Origin: Streptomyces sp. DT2A-34
Lineage (GTDB): Bacteria; Actinomycetota; Actinomycetes; Streptomycetales; Streptomycetaceae
Reading direction: 5' to 3'
Assembly: GCF_030499515.1 (NCBI RefSeq)
Contig: NZ_JASTWJ010000001.1
Location: forward strand, 868,001-932,000
DNA length: 64,000 bases
Below are positions 19,340 to 27,660 of this stretch, in pieces. Each line of letters starts with the position of its first letter. The first letter of the stretch is position 1. The notes beneath the pieces were generated by a model. It did not search any database. It saw only the letters and a list, made by a program, of their open reading frames with translations, and was not told the origin of the DNA. A program made the translations under genes and the position numbers.

Positions 19340-20183
19340 CACCGCGTCCGTACGCCGCCCAGTCCACGATCCGCACCGCCGCGCCCGCCGCCTCCTCGCC
19401 CCGGCAGTGGGCGTGGTGCCTGCGGGCGATGCCGTCCAGGTCGAGGTGGGTGCCGAAAGCGGGGTGCGCCGCGAGCCGTCGGGCGTAGGCCCAGAGGTGC
19501 GGATGGTCGGTGACGCGGGTGACCGCGGCGGCGTCCAGGTGATGGCGGTGCACGGCGTCCAGTTGCACCAGCGTCACCCACAACTCGACGTCCGCGAGGG
19601 TCGGTTCGTCGCCGAGCAGGTACTCCTGGGAGGCGGTGCGCCGCTCCAGTGCGTCCAGGGTGTGCAGCAGGGTGGTGAGGGCGGTGTCGCGTGACGCCGG
19701 GTCGCCCTCCGGCTGTCCGGCGCGCTGCGCGGCCGCGGTGATGCCCTGCTCGCAGAGGCGGCTGATGCTCTCGACGGCCTCTTCGGCGCCGTACGGGTAG
19801 AGGTCCGGGCCGTGGCCGCCGAACCGTCGGGCCAGGTCTCGGAGGATGTCGGGGGCGTGCGTGCTCACGATCGTTCCGGTCCAGGTGTCGCTGAGCACCG
19901 GGGCCACGGCCGGTCCGGGGTGCTGGTGCGAACTGGCCTCGTACAGCGGGCGCAGCTCCTGGTGTCCCCCGTCGGGGGCGTCGGGCACGGCGGGCAGCAG
20001 CGTCACCGGGAGGACGTCGTCGAGGCCGAGCAGGCTGTGCGTGACGGCGATGCGCAGACCGCGAGGACACGAGAGGGACAGGTGGAGCCGGTAGCGGCGG
20101 GGCGCGGCGTAGTAACCGCTGCGCGCGTCACAGCCGATCCTGCTCCGGAAGGACGGCACGGCGGTCGGGGATGGGGCGGACAT
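19287..20183 (-). CDS. Glutathionyl-hydroquinone reductase / Xi-class GST-like protein
   Basis: A 298-residue two-domain thioredoxin/GST-fold protein. The N-terminal active-site region is YRLHLSLSCPRGLRIAVTHS, whose Cys matches the catalytic CP(W)AHR motif of Ecm4/YqjG enzymes. The C-terminal helical domain has EYLLGDEPTLADVELWVTLV and DHPHLWAYARRLAAHPAFG. Streptomyces make mycothiol rather than glutathione, so the true thiol partner is open. GGGAGA lies just upstream of the ATG. On the same strand, 100 bases upstream, lies a sulfur-type leader peptide preceded by a candidate Rrf2 operator, which suggests sulfur-dependent control. Confidence 0.82.
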   Translation of the reverse strand: MSAPSPTAVPSFRSRIGCDARSGYYAAPRRYRLHLSLSCPRGLRIAVTHSLLGLDDVLPVTLLPAVPDAPDGGHQELRPLYEASSHQHPGPAVAPVLSDTWTGTIVSTHAPDILRDLARRFGGHGPDLYPYGAEEAVESISRLCEQGITAAAQRAGQPEGDPASRDTALTTLLHTLDALERRTASQEYLLGDEPTLADVELWVTLVQLDAVHRHHLDAAAVTRVTDHPHLWAYARRLAAHPAFGTHLDLDGIARRHHAHCRGEEAAGAAVRIVDWAAYGRGVSRPASPTLTRACRSRS

Positions 20184-20283
20184 GCGTCTCCCTGGGGTGC
20201 TCGGTCACGGGCATACGGCGGCGAGGGCGCGCGGCGGCTTCGGCGCGGCCGGGATGCGGCAGGTGAGCGTGGGGGGGTGAGGT

Positions 20284-20439
20284 TCAGGCGCGGGCGGGCA
20301 TGGCGCCCTCACCGTGCGGGGGACTCGCCGCACCGCACACACGCACGAGGTCGATGTGGCGGCGGGAGGTCAGCAGGGGCAGCGGCCGGACGGCGACACG
20401 GACCGTGTCACTGCCGAGGTCCGGCGCGGAGCGGCCCAT
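20284..20439 (-). CDS. Leader peptide (SRRHID family), upstream of the GST-like gene
   Basis: A 51-residue frame beginning MGRSAPDLGSDTV and containing PLLTSRRHIDLVRVCGAAS, the core of the short Streptomyces leader peptides found before sulfur-assimilation genes. It is longer than the usual 25-33 residues and has only one Cys, so its end may have been extended. The start lies beside the palindrome at 20441-20467. Confidence 0.6.
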   Translation of the reverse strand: MGRSAPDLGSDTVRVAVRPLPLLTSRRHIDLVRVCGAASPPHGEGAMPARA

Positions 20440-20440
20440 G

Positions 20441-20467
20441 TTTCCCTACCAATTCACTAGGATTCCC
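20441..20467. promoter_or_regulatory. Candidate Rrf2 (CymR-like) operator 1
   Basis: TTTCCCTACCAATTCACTAG, continuing GATTCCC, shares TTCCCTAnnAATTCnnTAGGA with the site at 22392. It lies directly upstream of the leader peptide start at 20439, where a bound repressor would block transcription. Confidence 0.5.
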
Positions 20468-20553
20468 GTACTGGAGTGTCGGGCCCCATCCCAGCCACGT
20501 CAAGAGGGCCGCCGAGCAGTGAGACGTGGCTCAGGAATTCGTCGAGACGCCGG

Positions 20554-21012
20554 TCAGGGGTTCGTCCAGGCCTCGGGGTCGTCCGCGAGGCTCAGGACGT
20601 CGGCGGGCAGCTTGGCCGCGGCCACGTCGGCGAGGGTGACCTCGCCGAGGATCTTGCGGACGTTGGCGCGTACGGCGATCCACAGCGGGAGCAGGGACTC
20701 CGCGGGGCCGATGTAGGAGAGGTCGGGCGGGCGTACGCCGCGCACCGAGACCAGGGGCCCGTCCGCCACGCGGATCACGTCCGCGATGGGGATCGAGTCG
20801 GCGGGCCGGGCGAGCCGGTAGCCGCCCTTGCCGCCGCGCTGGCTGACCACGAGGCCGCCCCGGCGCAGGTCGCCGAGGATGCCCTCCAGGAACTTGTGCG
20901 GGATGCCCTGTGCCTCGGCGATCGCTTCGGCCTTGAGCGAGGTGTCGTCACCGGCCGCGGCCAGTTCCAACGCCGCCCGCACCGCATAGTCCGCTCTCGC
21001 CGAGATCCGCAT
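20554..21012 (-). CDS. Rrf2-family transcriptional regulator (CymR-like)
   Basis: A 152-residue repressor. The N-terminal winged helix reads MRISARADYAVRAALELAAA and IPHKFLEGILGDLRRGGLVV, with the wing QRGGKGGYRLARPA, all typical of Rrf2 proteins. It contains no cysteine at all, so it cannot hold an Fe-S cluster like IscR or NsrR. It resembles the CymR group, which senses cysteine status. ATG 21012 is chosen from the family N terminus; an ATG at 21027 adds five residues. It follows a SfnB-like gene by 51 bases on the same strand. It is probably co-transcribed from the promoter near 22390, whose palindrome could be its own operator. Confidence 0.88.
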   Translation of the reverse strand: MRISARADYAVRAALELAAAGDDTSLKAEAIAEAQGIPHKFLEGILGDLRRGGLVVSQRGGKGGYRLARPADSIPIADVIRVADGPLVSVRGVRPPDLSYIGPAESLLPLWIAVRANVRKILGEVTLADVAAAKLPADVLSLADDPEAWTNP

Positions 21013-21063
21013 GCTGAGATTATCCATCACCGCCGTGCCCGCCTTCGCCCGTCGGCCCTTCGG

Positions 21064-22293
21064 TCAGGCGGGGAGGCTGAACGGAGGATGTGCGCCGTTG
21101 AGGAAGTAGTCCCCGACCTCGCGCAGTCGGTGGGCTACCGGCTCGCGCAGGGTGTGCGTGCGGGTGTCGCGCCAGAAGCGGTCCAGGCCGTGCCGCGCGA
21201 AGGCGGCGGGCACACCTACGGCGTCCATGGCACGGGTGGTGATCTCCTGCGCGGCCCGGGAGGCGGCGGCCTCGGCCGCGCTCGCGAGGACGGCGATCTC
21301 GGCGCACTCCTCGTCGTCGAGTTCCTCGCCCCGTGCGAGGCCGTGGGTCAGGGCGGCCACCGCCTGGTCGGCGAGGGCGGACGCGGCACGCGCGGCGACG
21401 GCGAGCTCGCCGTACGCGGTGAGCACGTACGGGTCCTGCGGCGGGCTGCCCGGCCAGGGCTGCGGGGAGAACGGCTGCCAGGCGGACCGCGCCGCCCTTC
21501 CGTGCTCGCGGACTTCACCGAGCAGCCCCTCGGCGACGCCGAGACAGAACTGGGCGGAGACCAGCCGGGCGGTCGGCGCGGCGAGGCCGGCGAAGGGCGA
21601 CAGGGCACCCTCGTCCGCGGAGAGGGAGCCGAGCACATCGTCGGCCCCGACCGGCACGGAGTCGAACCCCACACCGCCGGCGGCCGACAGCCGCTGACCG
21701 AAGGTGTCCCCGCCGGCGCCGTTCACGAGGCCCGGGTGGGCGGGGTCCACGAGGACGGCGAGGGGCTCGCCGGTGCCGGGCACGGCGGCACGGACCACCA
21801 GCCGGTCGGCGACCCCGACCCCGGAGCCGTACCTCTGATGGCCGTCCAGCACATAGCCGTTGGCCGTCGGGGTCAGCATCAGAGGCGGTTCCTGCGAGGC
21901 GATGCCGCCTCCCCAGTACCACTGCCCCGCCGTGAACGCCCGCTCCACGCGTGCGGCACGGTCGGGGCCGGCGAAGAACCGGGCGCAGTAGGACAGGAAG
22001 TAGTGACTGCCCAGCAGGTGGCCCACGGACCCGTCGGCCGCGGAGAGGGTCCGCACGACCGTGTAGGCGGTGCGCCAGCCCGCACCGCCTCCGCCGTGCG
22101 CGGCCGGCACCAGCAGCGTCAGCAGCCCCGATTCGCGCAGCCGCGCGACCTCGTCGAGCGGTGGCTTGCCGGCCTGCTCGCGCTCGACCGCGTCCGTGGC
22201 CAGGTCCTCCGCCAACTCACGGGCCGTGTGCGGCCAGTCGGCCGGCTCGGCTCCCGCTGCGGTCGCCGCGTCGGCCGGGGGTGCGCTTGTCAT
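21064..22293 (-). CDS. SfnB-family acyl-CoA-dehydrogenase-fold sulfur acquisition oxidoreductase
   Basis: A 409-residue flavoprotein with the acyl-CoA dehydrogenase fold. N-terminal REDLATDAVEREQAGKPPLD-type helices are followed by SHYFLSYCARFF and a flavin/substrate region (QRYGSGVGVADRLVV). The C terminus is GLDRFWRDTRTHTLREPVAH. In this subgroup (SfnB, DszC-like) reduced flavin and oxygen are used on organosulfur compounds rather than acyl-CoA. AAGGAAGT precedes the ATG. Upstream lie a TTGACC-type promoter and a strong palindrome; downstream is the Rrf2 regulator. Confidence 0.82.
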   Translation of the reverse strand: MTSAPPADAATAAGAEPADWPHTARELAEDLATDAVEREQAGKPPLDEVARLRESGLLTLLVPAAHGGGGAGWRTAYTVVRTLSAADGSVGHLLGSHYFLSYCARFFAGPDRAARVERAFTAGQWYWGGGIASQEPPLMLTPTANGYVLDGHQRYGSGVGVADRLVVRAAVPGTGEPLAVLVDPAHPGLVNGAGGDTFGQRLSAAGGVGFDSVPVGADDVLGSLSADEGALSPFAGLAAPTARLVSAQFCLGVAEGLLGEVREHGRAARSAWQPFSPQPWPGSPPQDPYVLTAYGELAVAARAASALADQAVAALTHGLARGEELDDEECAEIAVLASAAEAAASRAAQEITTRAMDAVGVPAAFARHGLDRFWRDTRTHTLREPVAHRLREVGDYFLNGAHPPFSLPA

Positions 22294-22358
22294 GGCGGAC
22301 TTCCTTCAAGACAGAAGAGAACGCGATCCCGGGCTGCCCGGCCGACCCGGTCGACGTC

Positions 22359-22424
22359 ATCCTCACTCGCCCACCCGAGGAGGGTCAACAGTTCCCTAGT
22401 AATTCGATAGGAAATCTAGGGAAT
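22359..22424 (-). promoter_or_regulatory. Promoter and candidate Rrf2 operator 2
   Basis: On the minus strand a -35 TTGACC (22388-22383) is followed 18 bases later by a weak -10 GAGGAT. Just upstream is TTCCCTAG (22392-22399) paired with CTAGGGAA (22416-22423). The inner motif is AATTCGATAGGAAAT, shared with the sites at 20441 and 35567. This is the best copy of the motif. Confidence 0.6.
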
Positions 22425-22442
22425 ACCCGTCGCTCTGGCTGA

Positions 22443-23594
22443 TTACCGCTCCGCGAAAGGGATCTGAGCCACGGGCTGGGCGGCCGTCGTGCCGCGGAAC
22501 GGGTGGCTCCACAGCCCCTGCGCCGCCAGCCGCGGCAGGACGCCCTCACCGAACCAGTACGCCTCCTCCAGGTGCGGGTAGCCGGAGAGCACGAACTCGT
22601 CGATGCCCAGCCGGTGGTACTCGGCGATCCGCGCGGCGACCTCGTCGTGACTGCCGACCAGCGCGGTGCCCGCGCCGCCGCGCACCAGCCCGATACCGGC
22701 CCAGAGGTTCGGGTGGATCTCCAGGCCGTCCCGTCCGCCGCCGTGCAGGGCGAGCATGCGCTGCTGCCCCTCCGACTCGCTGCGGGCGAGCCCGGCCTGT
22801 ACGGCCCGTACCGTCTCCGCGTCGAAGCCGTCCAGCAGCCGCCGGGCCTCCGCCCACGCCTGCTCGCCGGTGTCCCGGGTGATGACGTGCAGACGGATGC
22901 CGAAGCGGACGCTCCGGCCCTCCTTCTCCGCGAGCCCCCGGATCCAGGCGATCTTCTCGGCGACGGCGGCCGGCGGCTCGCCCCAGGTGAGGTAGACGTC
23001 GACGTGGCGGGCCGCGATCTCTCCGGCGATGGGTGAGGAGCCGCCGAAGTACACCTCCGGGACCGGGTCGGGCAGGCGGGCCAGCTTCGCGTCCTCGACC
23101 CGGAGGTGTTCACCGGCGAGATCGACGCTCTTGCCCTCCCACAACCGCCGTACGACCTCCAGGAATTCACCAGTACGGCGGTAACGGTCGTCCTTGTCGA
23201 GGAAGTCGCCGTAGGCGCGCTGCTCGCGGCTCTCCCCGCCCGTGACCACGTTGAGCAGGAGCCGTCCGCCGGTCTGCCGCTGGAAGGTGGACGCCATCTG
23301 CGCGGCGAGCGTCGGCGAGACGAAGCCGGGCCGGAAGGCGACCAGGAACTTCAGGCGCTCGGTGTTCTGGCTGACCATGGCGGTCGTGAGCCAGGCGTCC
23401 TCGCACCAGGCGCCGGTGGGGGTGAGCGCGCCGACGAAGCCCAGGTCCTCGGCGGCGCGGGCGATCTGGCTGAGGTAGGCGACCGTCGGCGGCCGGTCGC
23501 GGCCGGACGCGGTGGCGGGGGTGCCGTGGCCGCCTCCGACGACGTGACGGCTGTCGCCGTTGGTGGGCAGGAACCAGTGGAAGGTGAGGGACAC
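22443..23594 (-). CDS. SsuD-like FMNH2-dependent alkanesulfonate monooxygenase (LLM class)
   Basis: A 383-residue bacterial-luciferase-like TIM-barrel enzyme, close in length to E. coli SsuD (381). Family landmarks are FHWFLPTNGDSRHVVGG at the N terminus, ALTPTGAWCEDAW, GGRLLLNVVTGGESREQRAY, EVYFGGSSPIAGEIA and SGYPHLEEAYWFGEGVLP. It would cleave C1-C10 sulfonates to aldehyde and sulfite using FMNH2 from the SsuE-like reductase two genes upstream. GTG start with GGAG nearby. Last gene of the 25775-to-22443 unit. Confidence 0.87.
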   Translation of the reverse strand: MSLTFHWFLPTNGDSRHVVGGGHGTPATASGRDRPPTVAYLSQIARAAEDLGFVGALTPTGAWCEDAWLTTAMVSQNTERLKFLVAFRPGFVSPTLAAQMASTFQRQTGGRLLLNVVTGGESREQRAYGDFLDKDDRYRRTGEFLEVVRRLWEGKSVDLAGEHLRVEDAKLARLPDPVPEVYFGGSSPIAGEIAARHVDVYLTWGEPPAAVAEKIAWIRGLAEKEGRSVRFGIRLHVITRDTGEQAWAEARRLLDGFDAETVRAVQAGLARSESEGQQRMLALHGGGRDGLEIHPNLWAGIGLVRGGAGTALVGSHDEVAARIAEYHRLGIDEFVLSGYPHLEEAYWFGEGVLPRLAAQGLWSHPFRGTTAAQPVAQIPFAER

Positions 23595-23652
23595 GTCGGG
23601 TCTCCGATCAGGAAGGCCGGGCAGGAAGGTCAGGAGCGTGCGGGGGCGTTCG

Positions 23653-24846
23653 TCACAGCAGGCCGTGGCGGGGTGGCTTGGTGCCGCTGAGCACGTAGCG
23701 GCCGATGTGCTGGACCTTCCAGCGGGTCGGGTCGTGCAGCGTGTGGGTGCGGGCGTCGCGCCCATGGCGGTGCGGGCCCAGGGAGTCGAGCGCCGAGCGG
23801 GTGCCGGCCACCTCGAAGAGGGCGCTGCCGATGTCCACGGCGGCCTCCGCCGCGGTCACCTTGGCGGCGGCCACCGCGATCGAGGCCTCGGCGGCCGAGT
23901 CGTCGGTCGGATCGGCGCGGGCGGAGTCGACGGACCGGGCGGCGGTGGCGACCAGCGCGTCGGCGGCCCGTACCCGGATCGCCAGTTCACCGAACCGCTG
24001 GATCAGCAGGGGGTCCTCGGCGGCGGTCGCGTGCCCCTCACCGACGCTCTCGAACCAAGGGCGGCTCTTCGTGCGGACGAACTCCACGGCCTCGGCAAGC
24101 GCCCCGGAGGCGATCCCGGCGTCGATGGCCGCGTGCGGCAACTGGGCGTCGGCGCCGTGGAGTTGGGGCCCCTGCAAGGTGAGGTGGTGCGGCACCACCC
24201 GGTCGGCGGGCACGGGCACCGATTCCAGGCGGACGGTGCCGCTCGCGGTGGTGCGCTGCCCCATGCCGTCCCAGTCGTCCACCACTGTGAGGCCGGGCGC
24301 GTCCCGCGGTACGTACGCCACGTGCAGGTTGTCGTCGTCGGCGCGGGCGAGGACGGGGATCCAGTCGGCGAACAGGGCGCCCGTGGAGTAGTGCTTGCCG
24401 CCGTCGAGGATGTACACCCCGTCCGGGCGCAGCCTGAGCCGCGTACGGATGTCCTGCACATGGCTGCCCGCCTCCGACTGGGCGTTGCCGAACCGCTTCC
24501 CCGCCAGCACCTCGCCGAGGAAGAACTCCTGCTGCTGCCGCGTCCCCTGCAGGCGCAGCACGTTGACGTACACGAAGTGGCTCTGCGGGATCTGCGCCAG
24601 GCTGGCGTCGGCCGAGGCCAGCAGCCGGAAGATCTCGGCGAGTGTCTCCGTACGGACGTCCGCGCCGCCGAACTCCGCGGGCACCGTCACCCCGAGCAGC
24701 CCTGACTCGGACAGCCGCGCCACCTCGGCATGCGGGAGCCGGCGCCGCGCGTCCCGTTCGACGGTGTCCTTGCGGAAGTCCGCCGCGAGTTCGGAGGCGG
24801 CCGCGAGGGCCTCGGCGTCGTCGGCGATCACGGTCACGGCACTCAT
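23653..24846 (-). CDS. SfnB-family oxidoreductase, second copy
   Basis: A 397-residue acyl-CoA-dehydrogenase-fold flavoprotein related to the 21064-22293 gene. Motifs: VARLSESGLLGVTVPAEFGG, LAQIPQSHFVYVNVLRLQGT, GKHYSTGALFADWIPVLAR and C-terminal RTHTLHDPTRWKVQHIGRYV. Predicted to oxidise sulfones or other organosulfur substrates with reduced FMN. The ATG overlaps the SsuE-like stop (ATGA), so it is coupled to the flavin reductase that would feed it. Confidence 0.83.
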   Translation of the reverse strand: MSAVTVIADDAEALAAASELAADFRKDTVERDARRRLPHAEVARLSESGLLGVTVPAEFGGADVRTETLAEIFRLLASADASLAQIPQSHFVYVNVLRLQGTRQQQEFFLGEVLAGKRFGNAQSEAGSHVQDIRTRLRLRPDGVYILDGGKHYSTGALFADWIPVLARADDDNLHVAYVPRDAPGLTVVDDWDGMGQRTTASGTVRLESVPVPADRVVPHHLTLQGPQLHGADAQLPHAAIDAGIASGALAEAVEFVRTKSRPWFESVGEGHATAAEDPLLIQRFGELAIRVRAADALVATAARSVDSARADPTDDSAAEASIAVAAAKVTAAEAAVDIGSALFEVAGTRSALDSLGPHRHGRDARTHTLHDPTRWKVQHIGRYVLSGTKPPRHGLL

Positions 24847-25400
24847 CCGGTGGCCGCCAGCAGGGTCGGACGGCCGCCGAGGGCGAGCGAGAACTGGTCG
24901 GTGACCTGGGCCAGGGCCTCGGCAGCGCCCGGCGCGACCGTCAGAGTGCCGTCGTCGCCCACGGTGATGTCCTTGTCGAGGGTGAACCAGCCCGGCGTGA
25001 TGTGGGCGGGGCCCATGGAGTTCAGTACGGGGCGCAGGGCGTAGTCGATGGCCAGGACGTGGGCGGTGGTGCCGCCGGTGGCCAGAGGGAGGACGGTCTT
25101 GCCCGCGAGTGCGTACTGCGGGAGCAGATCCAGCAGTGACTTCAGCAGGCCGGAGTAGGCGGCCTTGTAGACGGGGGTGCCGATCACGACCCCGTCCGCG
25201 CGCTCGAACAGGGCGGTGGCCTCGACGATCGCCGTATGCCGGAAGTCGGCGTGCAGCAGGGCCTCGGGCGGAAGGGTGCGGACGTCGAACGGGATCACGT
25301 CGTGCCCCTGGGCCCTGAGTCGGTCGTCGAGTTGGCGCAGCAGCCGGGCGGTGCGGGAGGTGGCGGAGGGGCTGCCGGAGACGGAGAGGATGGTGGCCAT
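24843..25400 (-). CDS. ssuE: SsuE-like NAD(P)H:FMN reductase
   Basis: A 185-residue flavodoxin-like reductase supplying FMNH2 to the neighbouring monooxygenases. It shows the family's N-terminal ILSVSGSPSATSRTARLL phosphate loop, GVVIGTPVYKAAYSGLLKSL and LDLLPQYALAGKTVLPLATG. Position between a fused LLM/acyl-CoA-dehydrogenase remnant and a SfnB-type gene supports a sulfonate/sulfone function. ATG 25400. Confidence 0.88.
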   Translation of the reverse strand: MATILSVSGSPSATSRTARLLRQLDDRLRAQGHDVIPFDVRTLPPEALLHADFRHTAIVEATALFERADGVVIGTPVYKAAYSGLLKSLLDLLPQYALAGKTVLPLATGGTTAHVLAIDYALRPVLNSMGPAHITPGWFTLDKDITVGDDGTLTVAPGAAEALAQVTDQFSLALGGRPTLLAATG

Positions 25401-25415
25401 GGGAGGACCGACCTT

Positions 25416-25775
25416 TCAGGAGTACCAGCTGGGCTGCGGCAGTTCGCCGGTGAGGACGTGGCGGCCGATCTCGCGGCGCTTGTAGGCGACCGGGTCATGG
25501 AGGGTGTGCGTGCGGACGTTGCGCCAGAAGCGGTCGAGGCCCTCGGCGGAGGCGGAGGCGGTGGCGCGGGCGCCGGTCACCTCGAACTCGCCGCGGGCCC
25601 GCTCGGTGACCGCGTCCGGGTCGAAGCCGTTGTTCTCGGCGAGGACGGCCAGTTCGCGGTTGTGGTCGTAGCTCCAGTCGGTGCGCTGCTCGATAGTGCT
25701 GGTGACCAGGCCGCCGCTGACGTTCGGCACCCAGTAGGCGAAGCGGACGGGATCGGATCCGGGCGGTACGGGCAT
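25416..25775 (-). pseudogene. Deletion fusion of an SfnG-like monooxygenase and an SfnB-like oxidoreductase
   Basis: An intact 119-residue frame. Residues ~1-53 (SDPVRFAYWVPNVSGGLVTS, then EQRTDWSY and ELAVLAENNGFD) are the start of a dimethylsulfone-monooxygenase-like LLM protein. Residues ~54-119 (GLDRFWRNVRTHTLHDPVAY, KRREIGRHVLTGELPQP) are the end of an acyl-CoA-dehydrogenase-fold SfnB protein. No catalytic domain of either parent remains. The simplest origin is an in-frame deletion of about 2 kb that joined two adjacent genes. AGGAG precedes the ATG, so it is probably still translated and may keep the downstream genes coupled. Confidence 0.8.
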
Positions 25776-25796
25776 GGGGAACTCCTGGCATGACTG

Positions 25797-25818
25797 CGCA
25801 CGCGAAAAGGCGCGTGCG
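25797..25818 (-). promoter_or_regulatory. Hairpin between leader peptide and sulfur operon
   Basis: CGCACGCG and CGCGTGCG form a perfect 8-bp stem around a 6-base loop, 22 bases before the start of the fused gene and after the leader peptide. It could be part of an attenuator; no U-run follows on the minus strand. Confidence 0.35.
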
Positions 25819-25984
25819 TGACAGGGAAATGTGCTCAGTGATCGGGATTCAGGCGTGCGGGAACGCGGACCCGGGAAAAGCCGAAATCACGAACCGAAAT
25901 CACGGCGGAAGTCGGCCGCGGTGAAATGGGCGAAGAGAGAGCGGCGCGCGTGCGAGGGTTTCCTCGGAGGCTGAGCTGGTGCGT

Positions 25985-26065
25985 TCAGACCAGGCAGCGA
26001 CAGCAGGAGCTGGAGACACGCGCGAGGTCGACGTGGCGTCGCCGCGTGAGGTCCTGTCGCTTCAT
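25985..26065 (-). CDS. Leader peptide with a cysteine cluster (26 aa)
   Basis: The 26-residue peptide MKRQDLTRRRHVDLARVSSS ends CCRCLV. The RRRHVDLARV core is shared with the leaders at 20439, 32274 and 35610. Three Cys codons near the end suggest cysteine-dependent ribosome stalling. It heads the unit leading to ssuE and the oxidoreductases. Confidence 0.75.
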   Translation of the reverse strand: MKRQDLTRRRHVDLARVSSSCCRCLV

Positions 26066-26072
26066 GTCATCG

Positions 26073-26102
26073 ATCAAAGCAGCGGGGAGTCCGGCTGGTC
26101 AA
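26073..26102 (-). promoter_or_regulatory. Promoter of the cysteine-rich leader
   Basis: -35 TTGACC (26102-26097), an 18-base spacer and -10 TTTGAT (26078-26073). The leader's ATG is only 7 bases beyond the -10, so its mRNA is probably leaderless. Confidence 0.5.
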
Positions 26103-26124
26103 GAATGCCCGTACGTGATTCCAC

Positions 26125-26606
26125 ATGCTGAGAGTCGGTATTCACGAGGTTGTGACAGGGATTCCCTTGGACGCGGTGCGCGACGGGCGGCACGCGCACC
26201 GCATCAGCCGCATGGTCCGGCTCGGCACGGTGAACACGGCCACCGTGACGCTGGTCATCCCGACGGTGCGGGAGTTCCGGGCCGCGCACCCGGTCACCCA
26301 GGTCGAGTTGGTCGGGGCACAGCAGTCCGAGATCCATCGGGGGCTGCTGGAGGGCGCGTTCGATCCGGGGCTGGTGAACTATCTCAAGGGCGACGACATG
26401 GCCGAGCCGCTGGTGGTGATGCGGTCCGGCTACGTCATGCACCGTTTCCTGCACCGGCTGCTCGACGGGCGTACGCCGTCCTTCTCCTACTCCACCGACG
26501 ACGTGCTGCTGGTGGTGCAGCGCCGCCATTCGGGCTCGGCCCCCCGGGCGGTCCGAGACTGCACGAGCTGTTCGTGCGCAACGCCCGTGCGTTCGAGGCC
26601 GCTTGA
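26125..26606 (+). pseudogene. Decayed LysR-family regulator
   Basis: Only part of a LysR effector-binding domain remains. VRLGTVNTATVTLVIPTVRE, FRAAHPVTQVELVGAQQSEI and GLVNYLKGDDM are followed after a gap by RSGYVMHRFLHRLLDGRTPS and LLVVQRRHSGSAPRAVRD. A frame change then gives the natural end LHELFVRNARAFEAA. The DNA-binding N terminus is missing and the middle is deleted. It lies beside the sulfur operons, so it was probably their LysR activator before decay. Confidence 0.72.
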
Positions 26607-26615
26607 GGACGCCCG

Positions 26616-27602
26616 CTACACGCTGGTCTTGGGCAGACCCGGCGGGTTGATCTCCGACTTGGTCACGGCCTCGTCGGACAGACCCCAGCGCCGCAGCACC
26701 TTCGCGTACGTCCCGTTCTCGATGACATGGTTGAGTGCGTCGGCGAGCGGCTTCACCAGGCCGCTGTCCTTCTTGGTGGTGGCCGCGATGAGCCCCTGGA
26801 GGGTGGCGCCGGCGCCGGAGTAGGTGCCGACGACCTCCGTCCTTCCGGTGGTGGCCGCGTGGTAGGCGGCGGTCGGGTGGGGGCCGAGGTAGAGGTCGAT
26901 ACGGCCGGACTGGAGCGCGAGGTAGGTGTCGCTGTCGTTCTGGTAGTACTTGATGTCCACCGGCCCCCGGCCGGCCTTCTCGTTCTCCTTGCTCCACTCG
27001 ACCAGCAGCTTCTCCTGGTTGGTGCCGCTGCCCACGGCGACGGTCCGGCCCGCCACGTCCGCGGGCCCGGTGACCTCCAGGCCGCTGCCCTTCTTCGCCT
27101 CGAAGGCCAGGTTGTCCTCGCGGTAGGTGGCGAAGTCGTACTTCTCCTCGCGCTCCTCGGTGACGGTGATGTTGCTGAAACCGGCGTCGTACTTGGCGCT
27201 GTCGAGGCCGACGAAGATGTTCTCCCAGGACACGGTGTTGATGTCCGCCTTGAGACCGAGAACGTCGGCGACCAGGTGGGCGAGGTCCGGCTCGACGCCG
27301 ATGACGGTCTTGTTGTCGGTGGCGTAGAAGGTCAGCGGCGCGGCGGAGCCGGACGAGGCGACGAGTTCCAGGGTGCCTCTGTTGCGGATCTTCTCCGGGA
27401 CCTCGGCGGCTATGGCGTCGACCTTGCCGGTGGTGATGCGGTCCTGGTCGGGACTGAGGTTGATCCTCGTCCTGGCGCCCGAGGTGGCCGCGACCTCGGT
27501 GGTGCCGCCGTCGGTGGGGTTGGCGCAGGCGGTGAGAACGAGGGCGGAGGCGAGTCCGAGCGCGGCTGTGACGGTGCGGCGGCGGGCGGGGCTGGTGGTC
27601 AC
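26616..27602 (-). CDS. Amino-acid-type ABC transporter substrate-binding lipoprotein
   Basis: A 328-residue lipoprotein with lipobox LVLTAC (lipidated Cys near residue 26). The periplasmic-binding-protein fold of cluster 3 is seen as GVEPDLAHLVADVLGLKADI, DAGFSNITVTEEREEKYDFA and RIDLYLGPHP. Ligand class: polar amino acids or cystine-like compounds. GTG 27602 with AAGGAG upstream. It follows the ATPase gene by 58 bases and is the last gene of a six-gene unit starting near 31953. It is the second binding protein of that unit, giving two ligand specificities to one permease. Confidence 0.87.
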   Translation of the reverse strand: MTTSPARRRTVTAALGLASALVLTACANPTDGGTTEVAATSGARTRINLSPDQDRITTGKVDAIAAEVPEKIRNRGTLELVASSGSAAPLTFYATDNKTVIGVEPDLAHLVADVLGLKADINTVSWENIFVGLDSAKYDAGFSNITVTEEREEKYDFATYREDNLAFEAKKGSGLEVTGPADVAGRTVAVGSGTNQEKLLVEWSKENEKAGRGPVDIKYYQNDSDTYLALQSGRIDLYLGPHPTAAYHAATTGRTEVVGTYSGAGATLQGLIAATTKKDSGLVKPLADALNHVIENGTYAKVLRRWGLSDEAVTKSEINPPGLPKTSV

Positions 27603-27660
27603 GGTCGTACTCCTTGCGTGCGGACCAGGGGGTGAGGGTGGTGGGTCGGAGGACCTTGGA

